Shown: positions 51,649 to 60,317, numbered from the stretch's first letter. The stretch is DNA of 64,000 nt from an uncultured Clostridia bacterium (GCA_934230325.1 CAKQEP010000004.1:1-64000); one strand, 5' to 3'. Notes: generated by a model from the sequence alone, not told the origin. Numbers and translations are program-made.

Positions 51649-52224
51649 TTATTTTGCGAGTTCTATACCGACGCGAAGTGCCTTTTTGTTTACTTCTACA
51701 AATTGAGGTTTGACGTTGGCTTCCAAAATTTTGTCCCAGTCAATGTTGGTGAGATTCATTCTTCCGATAATAGTGCCGAGCAAAATTATGTTTGCAACTT
51801 TGGGATTGCCGAGTTTAATCGCTTCGTCGTTGGCGTCAATAACCGTGACGTCGGCATGCTTTTTGAGTTCTTCTATGATATTTGCGGGATATTCGCATAT
51901 ACCGGAAGTAACGGGCATGCTCGGTATTTGGCAATCGTTTACGACGATTTTTCCGTCGGGTTTGAGGTAATCGAGATATCTCAATGCTTCCATCTCTTCA
52001 AACGCGACTATCATGTCTGCGTTGCCTAATTCTATGACGGGGGAGTAAACCTTTTGTTGGGAATAACGAATATGAGAGGTTACGCTGCCGCCGCGTTGGC
52101 TCATACCGTGTATTTCGCTCATTTTAACGTCATAATCTGCGGCAGTCAGTCCAAGACTGAGTATTTTGCTTGCAAGTATCGTGCCTTGTCCGCCTACGCC
52201 GACTAATAAAATATTTTTTGTCAT
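51649..52224 (-). CDS. iorB: Indolepyruvate:ferredoxin oxidoreductase beta subunit
   Basis: A 191-residue gamma-type 2-oxoacid:acceptor oxidoreductase subunit. 'VGVGGQGTILASKILSLGL' near the N-terminus and 'EIHGMSQRGGSVTSHIRY' are the family motifs. Together with IorA it converts indolepyruvate and related aryl-pyruvates to the acyl-CoA with ferredoxin reduction. AAGGAG precedes the ATG, 13 nt after iorA. Confidence 0.94.
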   Translation of the reverse strand: MTKNILLVGVGGQGTILASKILSLGLTAADYDVKMSEIHGMSQRGGSVTSHIRYSQQKVYSPVIELGNADMIVAFEEMEALRYLDYLKPDGKIVVNDCQIPSMPVTSGICEYPANIIEELKKHADVTVIDANDEAIKLGNPKVANIILLGTIIGRMNLTNIDWDKILEANVKPQFVEVNKKALRVGIELAK

Positions 52225-52237
52225 ATCTTGCTCTCCT

Positions 52238-54031
52238 TTAGTTTATTGCCTTTACGGGGCAGATTTGTTTGCAGACGGTGCAACCTACGCACATCGTGCC
52301 GTCTATGTGTGCTTTTTTGTTGACTAAGGAAATAGCGGGGCAGCCGCACTTAAGGCATGCTTTGCAACCTACGCACTTGTCGGTGTTGACGGCGCATTTT
52401 TGTTTGTATGCGTCGGGGAACTGTTCTTTGTCGAGATTGCTGAATTTTTTAAGCACGCAGGGGTAGCGGGTAATGATTACGCTTGCTTCGTTTAAACCGA
52501 GCGCCCAATCCAAAGCGTCGTTTACGGCTTTAAGGTCGTTGGGATCGATGATTTTGATGTTTTTAATGCCGATTGCCTTTACCAAACCTTCCAAATCGAC
52601 GATATGAGTTTCCGAGCCTTGTGCGGTAAAGCCCGTGCCCGGATTTTGTTGGTGTCCGGTCATACCGGTGATGCGGTTGTCAAGTATAATCGTGACGTTG
52701 TTGCCGCGATTGTATACGACGTCCATAAGGCTGGTCATTCCGCTATGGAAAAACGTGCTGTCGCCAAGTACGCTGACAACGCGTTTTTGGTTGCCTTCTA
52801 CTTTGTTGAGTATTTTTTGCGCGCCGTTGCCGCTACTGATACTTGCTCCCATGCAGCAGTTGAAGTCCATTGCGTTGTAAGGCGCGGCAAAAGCCAAAGT
52901 ATAGCAACCTATATCGCCGCTTACTATTACGTTTTTGCGTTTGCCTAATTCATAAAAAAGACCTCTGTGCGGGCAACCTGCGCAAAGCGCCGGAGGACGA
53001 GCGATTATTTTTGAGCGGTCAAAGTCGGGCAACTCAACTTTTTTTCCGGTAACGGTTGCGCGCAACACGTCTGCAGTGAGTTCTCCGCAGAAAGGAATAA
53101 AGCGGCTGCCGTCGGGAGCGTATTTGCCGTAGCAAATATTGCCGAAACCGAGCATTTTGACCATATCTTCTATGTATTCGTCGTTTTCTTCTATCACGTA
53201 GACCTTTTTAAGTCCTTTGCAGAAAGAAGCGATGAGTTGCGCGGGCAGAGGATAAGTAAAACCGAGTTTGAGATAGTTTGCACTGTCCTCAAAAACTTCT
53301 TTTGCGTAGTTGTAGCACATACCGCTTGCAATCACGCCGATATCTTTGCCGTTGTTTTCAACTTTGTTGTAAGCGCATTCGTTTACCGCTTGCTTAAAGT
53401 AGTCGAGATGTTTTTCGACTTCTAGTCTGCGGATACGCGCGTTGGCGGGTACGTCGACGTAGCGTTTAGCGTCTTTTTTGTAGGGCACGATGGGTTTTTC
53501 TACCCTGTCTTCGAGTGTGACAAGACCTTTGCTGTGGCATACGCGCGTAGTAAGGCGAATAAGCACGGGGCATTGATTTTGTTCGGAAATATCAAACGCC
53601 TTTTTGACCATATCTTTACATTCCTGACTATCTGCCGGCTCGAGCATAGGCACTTTTGCGGCGCGCGCAAAGTTGCGGTTGTCTTGCTCGTTTTGGCTGC
53701 TGTGCTGACCGGGTTCGTCCGCCGTAACGACAACAAAACCTGCGTTTGCGCCGGTATAAGCGATAGTAAAGAAGGGATCTGCCGCAACGTTAAGACCGAC
53801 GTGCTTCATACTTGCAAAGGCTCTACCGCCTGCAACTGCCGCGCCCCACGCCGCTTCTACCGCGACTTTTTCGTTGGGGGACCATTGCGCGTCGATATCC
53901 TTGTAAGTGGACAAAGTTTCAAGAATTTCCGTACTGGGAGTGCCTGGATAAGCCGCCGCAAACCGCACGCCTGCTTCCCAGACGCCGCGAGCGATGGCTT
54001 CGTTGCCTGTCATAAGTACTTTTTGTGCCAT
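52238..54031 (-). CDS. iorA: Indolepyruvate:ferredoxin oxidoreductase alpha subunit
   Basis: A 597-residue thiamine-dependent subunit. The N-terminal 'MTGNEAIARGVWEAGVRFAAAYPGTPSTEI' is the substrate domain. 'GDIGCYTLAFAAPYNAMD' and 'VLGDSTFFHSGM' bind thiamine diphosphate, and the C-terminus has two Fe-S clusters ('CVGCKACLKCGCPA', 'CVGCTVCKQICPVKA'). It takes part in aromatic amino-acid fermentation. ATG 54031 follows GGAGG; the open frame further upstream lacks a site. Confidence 0.96.
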   Translation of the reverse strand: MAQKVLMTGNEAIARGVWEAGVRFAAAYPGTPSTEILETLSTYKDIDAQWSPNEKVAVEAAWGAAVAGGRAFASMKHVGLNVAADPFFTIAYTGANAGFVVVTADEPGQHSSQNEQDNRNFARAAKVPMLEPADSQECKDMVKKAFDISEQNQCPVLIRLTTRVCHSKGLVTLEDRVEKPIVPYKKDAKRYVDVPANARIRRLEVEKHLDYFKQAVNECAYNKVENNGKDIGVIASGMCYNYAKEVFEDSANYLKLGFTYPLPAQLIASFCKGLKKVYVIEENDEYIEDMVKMLGFGNICYGKYAPDGSRFIPFCGELTADVLRATVTGKKVELPDFDRSKIIARPPALCAGCPHRGLFYELGKRKNVIVSGDIGCYTLAFAAPYNAMDFNCCMGASISSGNGAQKILNKVEGNQKRVVSVLGDSTFFHSGMTSLMDVVYNRGNNVTIILDNRITGMTGHQQNPGTGFTAQGSETHIVDLEGLVKAIGIKNIKIIDPNDLKAVNDALDWALGLNEASVIITRYPCVLKKFSNLDKEQFPDAYKQKCAVNTDKCVGCKACLKCGCPAISLVNKKAHIDGTMCVGCTVCKQICPVKAIN

Positions 54032-54074
54032 ATTTACCTCCAAATGTAAAAACGAATAAACGTCATTTAAACAA

Positions 54075-54103
54075 ATTATATACCAACGTAGCGATTTTGT
54101 CAT
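54075..54103 (-). promoter_or_regulatory. Promoter of iorAB
   Basis: On the minus strand: ATGACA (54103-54098), 17-nt spacer, TATAAT (54080-54075). Confidence 0.6.
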
Positions 54104-54266
54104 TTGTTTTAAAAAAGTTTTTGCATAAAAAATAATTCAGCGCATAATTTTAAGTAAAATTGTATATTTAGCCCTACATCAAGGTGCAAATATTTATAAT
54201 TATAAAAATTGACGCTTATACTTTAAAATAATCTAAAATTTCCACAAAAAAATACATTTAATAAGG

Positions 54267-54295
54267 TTGACAAAATTCGTCGTTTGCAATATTGT
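54267..54295 (+). promoter_or_regulatory. Promoter of typA
   Basis: TTGACA (54267-54272), 17-nt spacer, TATTGT (54290-54295). GGAG precedes ATG 54319. Confidence 0.55.
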
Positions 54296-54318
54296 ATAGG
54301 TTGTTTTTGGAGAAATAG

Positions 54319-56148
54319 ATGATTAAAAGAACGGATTTGAGAAACGTAGCCATCATCGCCCACGTCGATCACGGCAAGACCACTCTCGTAAACGAGATGT
54401 TAAAGCAGGGCGGAGTATTCAGAGAAAATCAGCAGGTGGCGGACAGAGTAATGGATAGCAACGCGTTGGAAAGGGAGCGCGGCATTACGATACTTTCAAA
54501 AAACACATCGGCGTATTACAAAGGCATAAAAATCAATATCATAGACACGCCCGGTCACGCAGACTTTGGCGGAGAAGTAGAAAGGGTATTAAAAATGGTC
54601 AACGGCGTACTCATTTTGGTAGACGCGGTAGAAGGGCCTATGCCTCAGACGAGATTTGTGATGCAAAAGGCGTTGGAGTTGGGGCATAAACTTATTTTGG
54701 TTGTCAACAAAACGGACCGTCCCGACGCGCGTCTTAACGAGGTAGAAAACGAGATACTCAACTTGCTGTTAGAGCTCAATGCGTCGGAAGATCAATTTGA
54801 CAGTCCGATAGTATATTGTAGCGGGCGCAACGGCACTGCGAGTCTTGACTATCACGAACAAGGCAAAGATTTGACGCCGCTGTTTGAAGCGATAATAAAT
54901 CATTTTGAGCCGCAGGAAGTGGACGTAGACGGACCGATGCAAATGCTTATATCTTCTATCGACTACAACGATTACGTCGGGCGTATCGGCATCGGCAGGG
55001 TAGAACGCGGCAAAGTCAAAGTCAACCAACCCGTTTCTATATGCAATTACCACGATAAAAGCACGGTAGCGCAAGGCAAGATAGTATCTGTTTTTCAGAT
55101 AGACGGACTCAACCGCAAACCCGTAGAAGAAGCGATAGCCGGCGACATAGTTTGCATCGGCGGATTAGAAAACGTCACCATCGGGGACACTGTATGCGAT
55201 CCGACGGCAGTAGAGCCCGTATCGTTTGTCAAAATATCCGAGCCGACGGTAGAAATGTTGTTTTCCGTCAATGACGGACCTTTTGCGGGCAAGGAAGGTC
55301 AGTTTGTAACTTCTCGGCACTTACATGACAGACTGTTTAAGGAAATGTTGAAAGACGTATCTTTAAAGGTTTACCCGACCGACACGACGGACAGTTTTCG
55401 CGTTTGCGGAAGGGGAGAAATGCACTTGTCAATTCTTATAGAAACGATGCGCAGGGAGGGTTACGAATTTTTGGTAGGACCGCCCAAAGTCATGTACAGA
55501 ATGGTTGACGGCGTAAAAACCGAGCCTATCGAGCGACTCGTATGCGACGTTCCGGAAGACAAAACCGGCGTAGTATTTAGCAGTATGGGGGAGCGGAAAG
55601 GCGAATTGTTGCACATGGAAAACATCGGCAACCGCATACGTCTTGAATTTGCCGTTCCCGAGCGCGGGCTATTCGGTTACAAAAACATATTTTTGACCGA
55701 CACTCGAGGAGAAGGCGTCTTCAACACGGTATTTATGGATTATCAGCCGTACAAAGGCGACATAGAACGCAGAAACACCGGCAGTCTTGTTGCCTTTGAA
55801 ACGGGCGAAGCGGTGACTTACGGATTATACAACGCGCAAGGCAGGGGCAGTTTGTTTATCGGCGCAGGCACTCCCGTGTACGAAGGAATGATAGTCGGCG
55901 TAAGCCCCAAAGCGGAAGATATTTCCGTCAACGTTTGCAAAAAGAAACATCAAACAAACATGCGCGCGGCGGGTAGCGACGATGCAATGCGTTTAGAAAC
56001 TCCAAAACGTTTGACTTTGGAAGAAGCGATGGAGTTTTTAAACGACGACGAACTGATGGAGGTCACACCCAAAACCGTTCGTCTTCGCAAAAGAATTCTC
56101 AACACCGAGCAACGCCTAAAATACAAAGCGAGAATGGCAGATAAATAA
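54319..56148 (+). CDS. typA: Translational GTPase TypA/BipA
   Basis: A 609-residue ribosome-associated GTPase needed for stress and cold growth and 50S assembly in other bacteria. G1 is 'AHVDHGKTT', G2 lies in 'ERERGITI', G3 is 'DTPGHADF' and G4 is 'NKTD'. EF-G-like domains and the BipA-specific C-terminal domain follow. Length is normal. It is monocistronic. Confidence 0.97.
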   Translation: MIKRTDLRNVAIIAHVDHGKTTLVNEMLKQGGVFRENQQVADRVMDSNALERERGITILSKNTSAYYKGIKINIIDTPGHADFGGEVERVLKMVNGVLILVDAVEGPMPQTRFVMQKALELGHKLILVVNKTDRPDARLNEVENEILNLLLELNASEDQFDSPIVYCSGRNGTASLDYHEQGKDLTPLFEAIINHFEPQEVDVDGPMQMLISSIDYNDYVGRIGIGRVERGKVKVNQPVSICNYHDKSTVAQGKIVSVFQIDGLNRKPVEEAIAGDIVCIGGLENVTIGDTVCDPTAVEPVSFVKISEPTVEMLFSVNDGPFAGKEGQFVTSRHLHDRLFKEMLKDVSLKVYPTDTTDSFRVCGRGEMHLSILIETMRREGYEFLVGPPKVMYRMVDGVKTEPIERLVCDVPEDKTGVVFSSMGERKGELLHMENIGNRIRLEFAVPERGLFGYKNIFLTDTRGEGVFNTVFMDYQPYKGDIERRNTGSLVAFETGEAVTYGLYNAQGRGSLFIGAGTPVYEGMIVGVSPKAEDISVNVCKKKHQTNMRAAGSDDAMRLETPKRLTLEEAMEFLNDDELMEVTPKTVRLRKRILNTEQRLKYKARMADK

Positions 56149-56371
56149 AACGGCAATAACAAAAAATAGCATTTCTTTTTTATGCAAACGACAGTTTGAC
56201 TTAATTTCTTTTTTCTGTGATTACGGTATAATGTATTCAAGAAATAAAAAATAAGCCGAAATGAGGCACCGGTTTTGATATATCAAAAAATATTTTAAGA
56301 GCATTTGAAAAAACATTTAACATGAAGGGTATAATAACCGAGTGATTCAAGAATATTATTCCTTAATATAT
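56149..56371. other. AT-rich gap after typA
   Basis: I see no gene. A TATAAT is at 56228-56233 with no matching -35. AAGCCG can pair with CGGTTT (about 56253-56275), and a 7-codon ATG frame lies near 56322. No clear terminator directly follows typA. Confidence 0.4.
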
Positions 56372-56408
56372 AAAAGATAGCTTGCTTCTTTGAAGCAAGC
56401 TATCTTTT
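56372..56408 (-). terminator. Terminator of ABC exporter gene (bidirectional)
   Basis: A perfect 17-bp stem, AAAAGATAGCTTGCTTC (56372-56388) with GAAGCAAGCTATCTTTT (56392-56408), closes a TTT loop. It lies 24 bp after the stop of the minus-strand ABC gene. Confidence 0.85.
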
Positions 56409-56431
56409 AGTTGAGTAAAGTTCGATAAATT

Positions 56432-58045
56432 TTAACTCGGATTGTTATGTACTAATTTTGTGTCCTCAATTGAATAAATGTCTTCGCAAAAACTTAAGGC
56501 TCTTTTGTCGTGCGATATGATAATTACTGTTTTATTCGAAAAATTTTCTTTAATGAAGTTCATTATTTTACTCACAAAATTGGCATCTATGTAATTTATT
56601 GGTTCGTCAAATATATATAAATCGGCATTTCTATACAATCCTCTTGCCAATTGGATCATTTTTGCTTCACCACTTGATACATTTGAACCACTTGTCTCAA
56701 TAATTGTTTCTATATCGAAAAACTTATTGACAGTTATCTGTTTTATAAATTCCTCAGAGAATACACTTTTATCTTTTTTTTCATTTCCCAACGCAATATT
56801 ATCTAATACCGAAGCGTTAATTAAATCAACAGAAGCTGGAATCAACGCTATTTTCTCCCTTAAAGCAGTAGGGTGTATATCTTTAATATTTTGGTTGTTG
56901 TATAGGACTTCACCTTCATAATCGATAATTATTCCTGATAAGATATTTGCCAATGTAGATTTTCCAGAGCCATTTGCGCCTATTATACCGATTTTTTGCC
57001 CTTTTTCTATCTTTAACGTTACATCATTTAAAAGTATTCTTTCGTCTATGGAATAGAATAGATTTTTTACAATCAAATTATTTAGAGGAGATATTGAACT
57101 GACGGTGTAATTTATTTTATTATCGGAATCTGTTATTTCGTTAACTCTGTTTTTATATATTTTGTATTTTGTATAGTCTTTTGGGTAACCCAAAAAGAAT
57201 TCTACTGGCACCCATAGTTTAGAATAGTACAGTGAAAAAGAAGTAAGCATACCTAATGTTATACTTCCGCCCAATATCATTCTGCCGCCACAAAAGTAAA
57301 TAACAAAACTTGCCAAATTGAGCAATCCCGTTACTAATAGGTAGTCATAAACGGTTTCCAACCACATTTTTTTCTTTATTTTGTTCATGGTCATTCCCAT
57401 TTCTTTTTTTAATCTATTTTCGGCAAATGCTGTGGAGTTGTTGGCTCTCAGCATATAATTATTATTGATAGTTTCTTCAAACTCCGTACTGATTTTTTCC
57501 TGAAGTTTTGTTATTTCTTTGGTGTATTTTTTTACCTTTTTACTAAAGAAAATTTGCACAATAACAAAGAGAGGAAAAACAGCCAATAATAGCAAAGTGT
57601 ATAAATAATTTTGTAATAGCATTATTACGACCATACTTATTCCGTAGATAATATTTGTAACAAACTTAACCTTTTTTTCTAAAATAAAAGGCCGAATTTT
57701 TTCCACGTCCTCGTTAAAACGTTGCAAATAAAACCCTGACGATTGTTTTTGCAGTTTCTTATAATCGGTTATATTGATATGTCGAATCATTTGTTTTCTT
57801 TTTTCATAAATATAATTTTCTTCAATAAGAGCTTTTACGAAATAAGAGAAAGAAAGGGATACTACAAAGAGTACGATTGCAATCAAAAAAAACATTCCGT
57901 TTTTATTGATTAAGGAAATATCTTTTTGTATTGTTGCAGCATCAATCAACCTCTGTGTTATTATAGGAATTACAAGGCTCGCAATGAGATTGAATACAAT
58001 CAAGACGCAATATATAATTTTTTTATGTATATCTTTTTGTTTCAT
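56432..58045 (-). CDS. ABC exporter (fused permease-ATPase) with atypical Q-loop
   Basis: A 537-residue half-exporter: a membrane domain of about six helices (residues ~10-280) and an ATPase domain. Walker A is GANGSGKST (356-364), the signature is NVSSGEAK (455-462), Walker B is YIFDEP (477-482) and the switch His is 512. The usual Q-loop Gln is replaced ('IPASVDL', Ala404). There is no C39 peptidase domain. Base composition is visibly more A/T-rich than neighbours, with ATA, TTA, AAT and AGA codons common, suggesting transfer. The start overlaps the 20-codon peptide gene by ATGA. A role in exporting the adjacent small peptides is inference; it could instead give immunity or drug efflux. Confidence 0.87.
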   Translation of the reverse strand: MKQKDIHKKIIYCVLIVFNLIASLVIPIITQRLIDAATIQKDISLINKNGMFFLIAIVLFVVSLSFSYFVKALIEENYIYEKRKQMIRHINITDYKKLQKQSSGFYLQRFNEDVEKIRPFILEKKVKFVTNIIYGISMVVIMLLQNYLYTLLLLAVFPLFVIVQIFFSKKVKKYTKEITKLQEKISTEFEETINNNYMLRANNSTAFAENRLKKEMGMTMNKIKKKMWLETVYDYLLVTGLLNLASFVIYFCGGRMILGGSITLGMLTSFSLYYSKLWVPVEFFLGYPKDYTKYKIYKNRVNEITDSDNKINYTVSSISPLNNLIVKNLFYSIDERILLNDVTLKIEKGQKIGIIGANGSGKSTLANILSGIIIDYEGEVLYNNQNIKDIHPTALREKIALIPASVDLINASVLDNIALGNEKKDKSVFSEEFIKQITVNKFFDIETIIETSGSNVSSGEAKMIQLARGLYRNADLYIFDEPINYIDANFVSKIMNFIKENFSNKTVIIISHDKRALSFCEDIYSIEDTKLVHNNPS

Positions 58046-58104
58046 CTTTCGTTCTCCTTATTAAGGTATTTGGCCTTCAGCATAAATTGCGTCCATTTTT
58101 TCAT
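58042..58104 (-). CDS. 20-residue small peptide directly upstream of the ABC exporter
   Basis: A short frame of 20 codons starting MKKWTQFMLK and ending KENER. It is amphipathic and basic, with aromatic residues Trp4, Phe7 and Tyr13. It has an excellent AAAGGAG site (58117-58111) 6 nt before the ATG, and its TGA overlaps the exporter ATG (ATGA). It is in a different frame from the exporter, so it is not an N-terminal extension. It may be a secreted peptide, or a leader that couples translation to the exporter. I recognise no family. Confidence 0.5.
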   Translation of the reverse strand: MKKWTQFMLKAKYLNKENER

Positions 58105-58190
58105 AATTATCTCCTTTAAAATTTATTTTTCATAAAATATATTTTGTATTAAATCATAGTAGGATTTCTTTTATCTGAAGATTTTTTATT

Positions 58191-58209
58191 CCACCGCTCC
58201 AAGCGGTGG
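58191..58209. other. 8-bp perfect hairpin between the two peptide genes
   Basis: CCACCGCT (58191-58198) pairs with AGCGGTGG (58202-58209) around a 3-nt loop. On the minus strand it is followed by A-rich sequence, so it is not a standard terminator. It may protect or process the transcript. Confidence 0.55.
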
Positions 58210-58238
58210 TTGCTTTTCGCTAAAGGCTACAAAACAAA

Positions 58239-58262
58239 GAGAGGAGCTGTTATACTCCTCTA
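58239..58262 (-). terminator. Attenuator-like hairpin after the 35-codon peptide gene
   Basis: On the minus strand AGAGGAG (58261-58255) pairs with CTCCTCT (58246-58240), then TCTTTGTTTTG. The stem begins in the stop codon of the peptide gene. The broken T-run suggests partial termination, so exporter mRNA would be a minor readthrough product. Confidence 0.5.
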
Positions 58263-58367
58263 TTTATTGGCAAACATCGATAAAAGGCATTCAAATAAAT
58301 TGTTAATACACAGGCTTGTATTAACGAGATACGATATATGTCGATTTCTCTTCATATATTGAATCAT
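58260..58367 (-). CDS. 35-residue small peptide at the head of the exporter locus
   Basis: A 35-codon frame directly behind a consensus promoter, with GGAG (58377-58374) 6 nt before ATG. The N-terminus is basic (K6, R7, R9, H10), and the rest is hydrophobic with two cysteines, Cys20 and Cys27, in 'SLCINNLFECLL'. It stops at a hairpin. The order promoter-peptide-hairpin-exporter resembles peptide bacteriocin or signal-peptide loci, yet no modification enzyme, GG leader or immunity gene is recognised. I do not know a family. The promoter and binding-site placement are the main evidence that it is real. Confidence 0.5.
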   Translation of the reverse strand: MIQYMKRNRHISYLVNTSLCINNLFECLLSMFANK

Positions 58368-58395
58368 AAAAATCTCCAAACTTCAACTACTTTTA

Positions 58396-58424
58396 ATTAT
58401 ATCATATCATATACAGATTGTCAA
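58396..58424 (-). promoter_or_regulatory. Perfect consensus promoter of peptide/ABC locus
   Basis: On the minus strand: TTGACA (58424-58419), 17-nt spacer, TATAAT (58401-58396). Transcription should start near 58389, about 22 nt before the peptide ATG at 58367. Confidence 0.75.
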
Positions 58425-58535
58425 TAAATTTTCATATAAAAATAATTTTAACTGTTTGATGGAAAAACTAATTAATTTAGAACTTCAATTGCTATTTTAT
58501 AAACTCGTAAGGTAATGTTTTAATATTTAAGCATA

Positions 58536-58561
58536 AAAAAGCGCTCGCAAGGGTGCTTTTT
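58536..58561. terminator. Orphan terminator hairpin upstream of pyrG
   Basis: AAAAAGCGCTC (58536-58546) pairs with GGGTGCTTTTT (58551-58561, two G-U). No plus-strand gene ends nearby; typA is 2.4 kb upstream. The surrounding 58425-58657 holds no gene I can see. Confidence 0.6.
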
Positions 58562-58657
58562 GCGTTAAGTAAAAAAAGACGGTTATCTAAAAAACGCGCT
58601 GTTTTTGTTTGTCAAGGTTTTCAACGTAAAAAATATTTAAAAAATTCCCTTTTTGTC

Positions 58658-58686
58658 TTGCAAAATATGGCGATATTTGTTAAACT
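58658..58686 (+). promoter_or_regulatory. Promoter of pyrG
   Basis: TTGCAA (58658-58663), 17-nt spacer, TAAACT (58681-58686). GGAGG precedes ATG 58713. Confidence 0.5.
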
Positions 58687-58712
58687 ATTAAAAGTAGTGT
58701 TTGGAGGATAAA

Positions 58713-60317
58713 ATGACAAAATACATCTTTGTGACGGGCGGCGTTGTTTCCGGCTTGGGTAAGGGTATCACGATGGCAAGTATCGGCAGATTGCTTAAAG
58801 CGAGGGGCTTTAAAGTTATCGCTCAAAAAATGGACCCCTATATCAACGTTGATCCCGGTACGATGAGTCCGTTGCAGCACGGAGAGGTTTACGTCACGGA
58901 GGACGGGTGCGAAACCGACCTCGATCTCGGGCATTATGAGAGATTTATCGACGAGGACCTCAACAAGTTCAGCAATTTGACCACAGGCAAAGTGTATTGG
59001 AACGTTTTGCGCAAAGAGAGAGCGGGCGAGTATCTCGGAGAAACCGTGCAAATCATACCTCACATCACCAACGAAATAAAGCATTTTGTCTACAATGTAG
59101 GCAAGGCGGGCAATGCCGACGTCGTTTTGACGGAAATAGGCGGTACTATCGGAGATATCGAGAGTCAGGCGTTTTTGGAGGCAATAAGACAGATTTATCA
59201 CGAAGTAGGCAAGGACAACTGTCTGTTTGTTCACGTTACGCTTGTCCCATACATAAGCGGTAGCAACGAGCAGAAATCCAAACCTACGCAACACTCCGTC
59301 AAAGAGTTGATGGGGTTGGGAATTGCGCCAAACATTATCGTCACGAGATGCGATATGCCTCTCGATCCCGACGTAAAACGCAAGATTGCGCTTTTCTGCA
59401 ACGTAAAAGAGGACTGCGTGTTGGAGAATCCTACTGTGGAAACCCTGTACGAAGTTCCCGTCCGTTTGGAAGAAAGTCATATGTCCGACGTCATTTGCAG
59501 AGAGTTGAAGTTGGAGTGCAAACAACCCGACCTCAAGGATTGGCTGGAAATGTTGGATCGCGTCAAGAGCCGCAACAAAAAGGTTCGTATCGCTATCGTC
59601 GGCAAGTACGTCAAGTTGCATGACGCTTACCTTTCTATTATCGAGTCGCTAAACCATGCAGGGTACGAAAACTCCGCTTGTATCGATATCAAATGGGTAA
59701 ACAGCGAAAAAGTCAACAAAGATACGGCGGAAAAAATTCTCGGAGATTGCGACGGAATTCTTGTGCCCGGCGGATTTGGCAAACGCGGCGTTTTGGGTAT
59801 GGTTTATGCCGCTCAATACGCAAGAGAACACAACGTTCCGTTTTTCGGAATTTGTTTAGGTATGCAAGTTGCCGTAATCGAGTACGCGCGCAACGTTTTG
59901 GGTTGGACGGACGCCAACAGCACGGAGTTTGATTCCGACACAAAACACCCCGTAATCGATATTATGCCCGACCAAAAAGGTATCAAACTGGGCGGAACAA
60001 TGCGTCTCGGTGCGTATCCTTGCATTACAAAAGAAGGAAGCCACGTCAACAAGGCTTATGGCGCGACGGAAATCAGCGAACGTCACCGCCACCGCTATGA
60101 GTTTAACAACGACTTTAAAAAAGACTTTATCGACGGCGGTATGGATATCGTCGGATTGTCGCCAGACGGCAAACTCGTAGAAGCGGTAGAAGTTCCCGCA
60201 AACGATTTTCACGTTGCAGTGCAGTATCACCCCGAGTTTAAGAGCCGTCCCAACCGCGCGCACCCGCTGTTCCGCGAGTTTGTAAAAACGGCGATTGCCA
60301 AAAAAGAAAATAAATAG
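58713..60317 (+). CDS. pyrG: CTP synthase
   Basis: Aminates UTP to CTP using glutamine. The 534-residue protein starts 'KYIFVTGGVVSGLGKGI', carries the ATP- and UTP-site motifs 'DPYINVDPGTMSPLQHGEV', and ends in a class I amidotransferase domain ('PFFGICLGMQ' nucleophile Cys, 'QYHPEF' His/Glu). ATG 58713 is preferred to the TTG four codons upstream because GGAGG overlaps that TTG. It is monocistronic. Confidence 0.97.
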   Translation: MTKYIFVTGGVVSGLGKGITMASIGRLLKARGFKVIAQKMDPYINVDPGTMSPLQHGEVYVTEDGCETDLDLGHYERFIDEDLNKFSNLTTGKVYWNVLRKERAGEYLGETVQIIPHITNEIKHFVYNVGKAGNADVVLTEIGGTIGDIESQAFLEAIRQIYHEVGKDNCLFVHVTLVPYISGSNEQKSKPTQHSVKELMGLGIAPNIIVTRCDMPLDPDVKRKIALFCNVKEDCVLENPTVETLYEVPVRLEESHMSDVICRELKLECKQPDLKDWLEMLDRVKSRNKKVRIAIVGKYVKLHDAYLSIIESLNHAGYENSACIDIKWVNSEKVNKDTAEKILGDCDGILVPGGFGKRGVLGMVYAAQYAREHNVPFFGICLGMQVAVIEYARNVLGWTDANSTEFDSDTKHPVIDIMPDQKGIKLGGTMRLGAYPCITKEGSHVNKAYGATEISERHRHRYEFNNDFKKDFIDGGMDIVGLSPDGKLVEAVEVPANDFHVAVQYHPEFKSRPNRAHPLFREFVKTAIAKKENK

